The notes below the pieces were generated by a model. It made no database searches. It was not told where the DNA came from and saw nothing but the letters and a program-made list of their open reading frames with translations. The position numbers and the translations under genes were made by a program. From Pyrenophora tritici-repentis (Eukaryota; Ascomycota; Dothideomycetes; Pleosporales; Pleosporaceae), in NCBI RefSeq assembly GCF_003171515.1, contig NW_027093983.1, positions 62,001-126,000 of the forward strand: a stretch of 64,000 bases of DNA, given 5' to 3'. Positions 63,165 through 64,000 of the stretch are shown here, piece by piece (within the stretch, counting starts at the first letter, position 1; each line of letters starts with the position of its first letter).

Positions 63165-63401
63165 TTATTTAATCTTATATAACATACTTTCATGAATAAA
63201 AGGTCCCACAATATCTTTAAGTTTAGTTTTTTGTCTTACAGGGATGTAAATAACTCACTGATCTTTTTTCTTTTCTTCTAACCTAGTGGTTAAACCAAAA
63301 TTTTCTAATAACACAAACTGAATATGTTTTACGTCTTCTAGTTTAAATGCTCTAGTATGTAAGATAGTTTGATTATATACTGATAATCCACCATCATCCA
63401 T
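63165..63401 (-). pseudogene. C-terminal piece of a LAGLIDADG_2-type endonuclease
   Basis: 79 codons: MDDGGLSVYNQTILHTRAFK, LEDVKHIQFVLLENFGLTTR, VIYIPVRQKTKLKDIVGPF and IHESMLYKIK, TAA. This is the conserved end of the other LAGLIDADG family (motif FMDDGG, PVRQ, P.x.H.SM.YK). The N-terminal two thirds are missing; a TACCTAACC-rich spacer and a GIY-YIG ORF lie upstream. It sits in the nad5 intron that interrupts GVGVCSYLL. Confidence 0.75.
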
Positions 63402-63446
63402 ATCCTCCTATCCTACTACCTAACCTAACCTTACCTAACCTAACTA
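63402..63446. repeat. Short CCTAAC tandem
   Basis: CCTAACCTAACC(T)TACCTAACCT-like repeats separate the two endonuclease remnants. They are telomere-like in appearance but only about 35 bases long. Confidence 0.5.
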
Positions 63447-63950
63447 TTATCGCATTATAGTTATTTGGTAATATTTTTTAAACAGTTTAATTTCTCCTTT
63501 CTCTTTTTGCACCCTTTCATTATTCTGTAGCGCTTTAAAATCAGTACTTAATCCCTCGGCTGCTTTACGTATAGAAGTATAGGTTGTAGTTATTTGTGTT
63601 CTTACATCAGTAACCTCAACCTTTATAGCTTTTTTTTCATTGATTGCTAGCATACGTTCTCGGGCTTTAACACGTTGTTCTTTGCTGGCATTGTGTTTAG
63701 CTAAGTGCTCTTGGAGTTTGGCTGTTTGTTCAGGAGTACGGAGGCGAGCTTTAAATTTAGCTATAGTTTCTTCAGAATGTTTATAACCTAAAGGTGAGCC
63801 AGCTATCTTTAAAATATTATATTCAGGGTTCAAAGTATCTATATAATACTGTTCTCTCTCAATCACCTCCGACGATTCGCAATATTCTAAGATTGTAAGA
63901 CTAAATCCACTATACCCCGGTGCGGTAAAACCAAATAATTCTTAATCTAT
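63447..63950 (-). pseudogene. GIY-YIG endonuclease, 3' part
   Basis: GYSGFSLTILEYCESSEVI, EREQYYIDTLNPEYNILKI (catalytic Glu region), AGSPLGYKHSEETIAKFKAR, then a basic coiled section (LQEHLAKHNASKEQRVKARE) and a NUMOD1-like end (TTYTSIRKAAEGLSTDFKAL) to TAA at 63447. The GIY-YIG core itself is not readable upstream within the window, so the gene is truncated or interrupted near 63950. Confidence 0.65.
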
Positions 63951-64000
63951 AATCTTATATTTGATTCCGTAAATGAAGAAAGAGATATAGAACTGTACCG

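Noticed and set aside
63402..63446. Telomere-like repeat as a chromosome or plasmid end
   Set aside because: Only a few CCTAAC units, flanked on both sides by endonuclease sequence; too short to support an end.

Overview
This window is a piece of a large, intron-rich fungal mitochondrial genome. Evidence: A+T-rich DNA, mitochondrial rnl and rns, cox3, nad5 and nad6 cut up by group I introns with homing-endonuclease reading frames, a dense set of mitochondrial tRNAs, and genetic code 4. UGA is read as Trp: conserved Trp positions in cox3, nad5, nad6 and almost every intron ORF are TGA, and a tRNA-Trp with anticodon UCA is present. Nearly everything is on the minus strand. The minus-strand order nad5, cox3, rns, Leu-Tyr-Asn, nad6, Val-Lys, Gly-Asp-Ser-Trp-Ile-Arg-Ser-Pro, rnl, Thr-Met-Met-Glu-Ala-Phe resembles the arrangement common in Pezizomycotina (Ascomycota). 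rnl shows no intron at the usual rps3-hosting site near E. coli 2450, which may point to an early-diverging class; that placement is inference.

Layout, low to high coordinate. 1-2229: tRNAs with a wrecked GIY-YIG endonuclease gene. 2250-9000: rnl with two group I introns, each carrying a GIY-YIG ORF. 9225-13175: a tRNA cluster with a GIY-YIG gene, a GIY-YIG pseudogene and tRNA fragments. 13737-16464: a decayed large ORF of unknown family, possibly plasmid-derived. 16467-16832: tRNAs. 17323-21675: nad6 (3 exons, 2 introns). 21971-23626: tRNAs and an unidentified structured segment. 23645-26840: rns with one intron. 26912-27364: four tandem tRNA-Arg units. 28575-33310: an inserted linear-plasmid module, family B DNA polymerase (+) and phage-type RNA polymerase (-) converging, both frameshifted. 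34475-44473: cox3 in about seven exons. 44673-46018: unrecognised ORF. 46989-48960: second tRNA-His-like gene and duplicated segments. 49401-62712: most of nad5, with a duplicated, extended 3' end. 63165-64000: further endonuclease remnants; the 5' part of nad5 lies beyond the window.

The conventional genes supply ribosomal RNAs, tRNAs and subunits of complexes I and IV. Most of the remaining DNA is mobile: about a dozen LAGLIDADG and five or six GIY-YIG endonuclease ORFs, plasmid polymerase genes, and several families of short palindromic elements. The palindromes are long poly-T/poly-A hairpins, GGACCCCC-ended hairpins, and a GC cluster containing ACGACTACGTAGTTGGGGG. They sit between genes and also inside ORFs, sometimes with the reading frame preserved. 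The most unusual features are the in-frame palindrome insertions, the nad5 C-terminal duplication and extension, and the tandem tRNA-Arg array with altered anticodons. Exon and intron ends are estimates from protein or rRNA alignment by eye.
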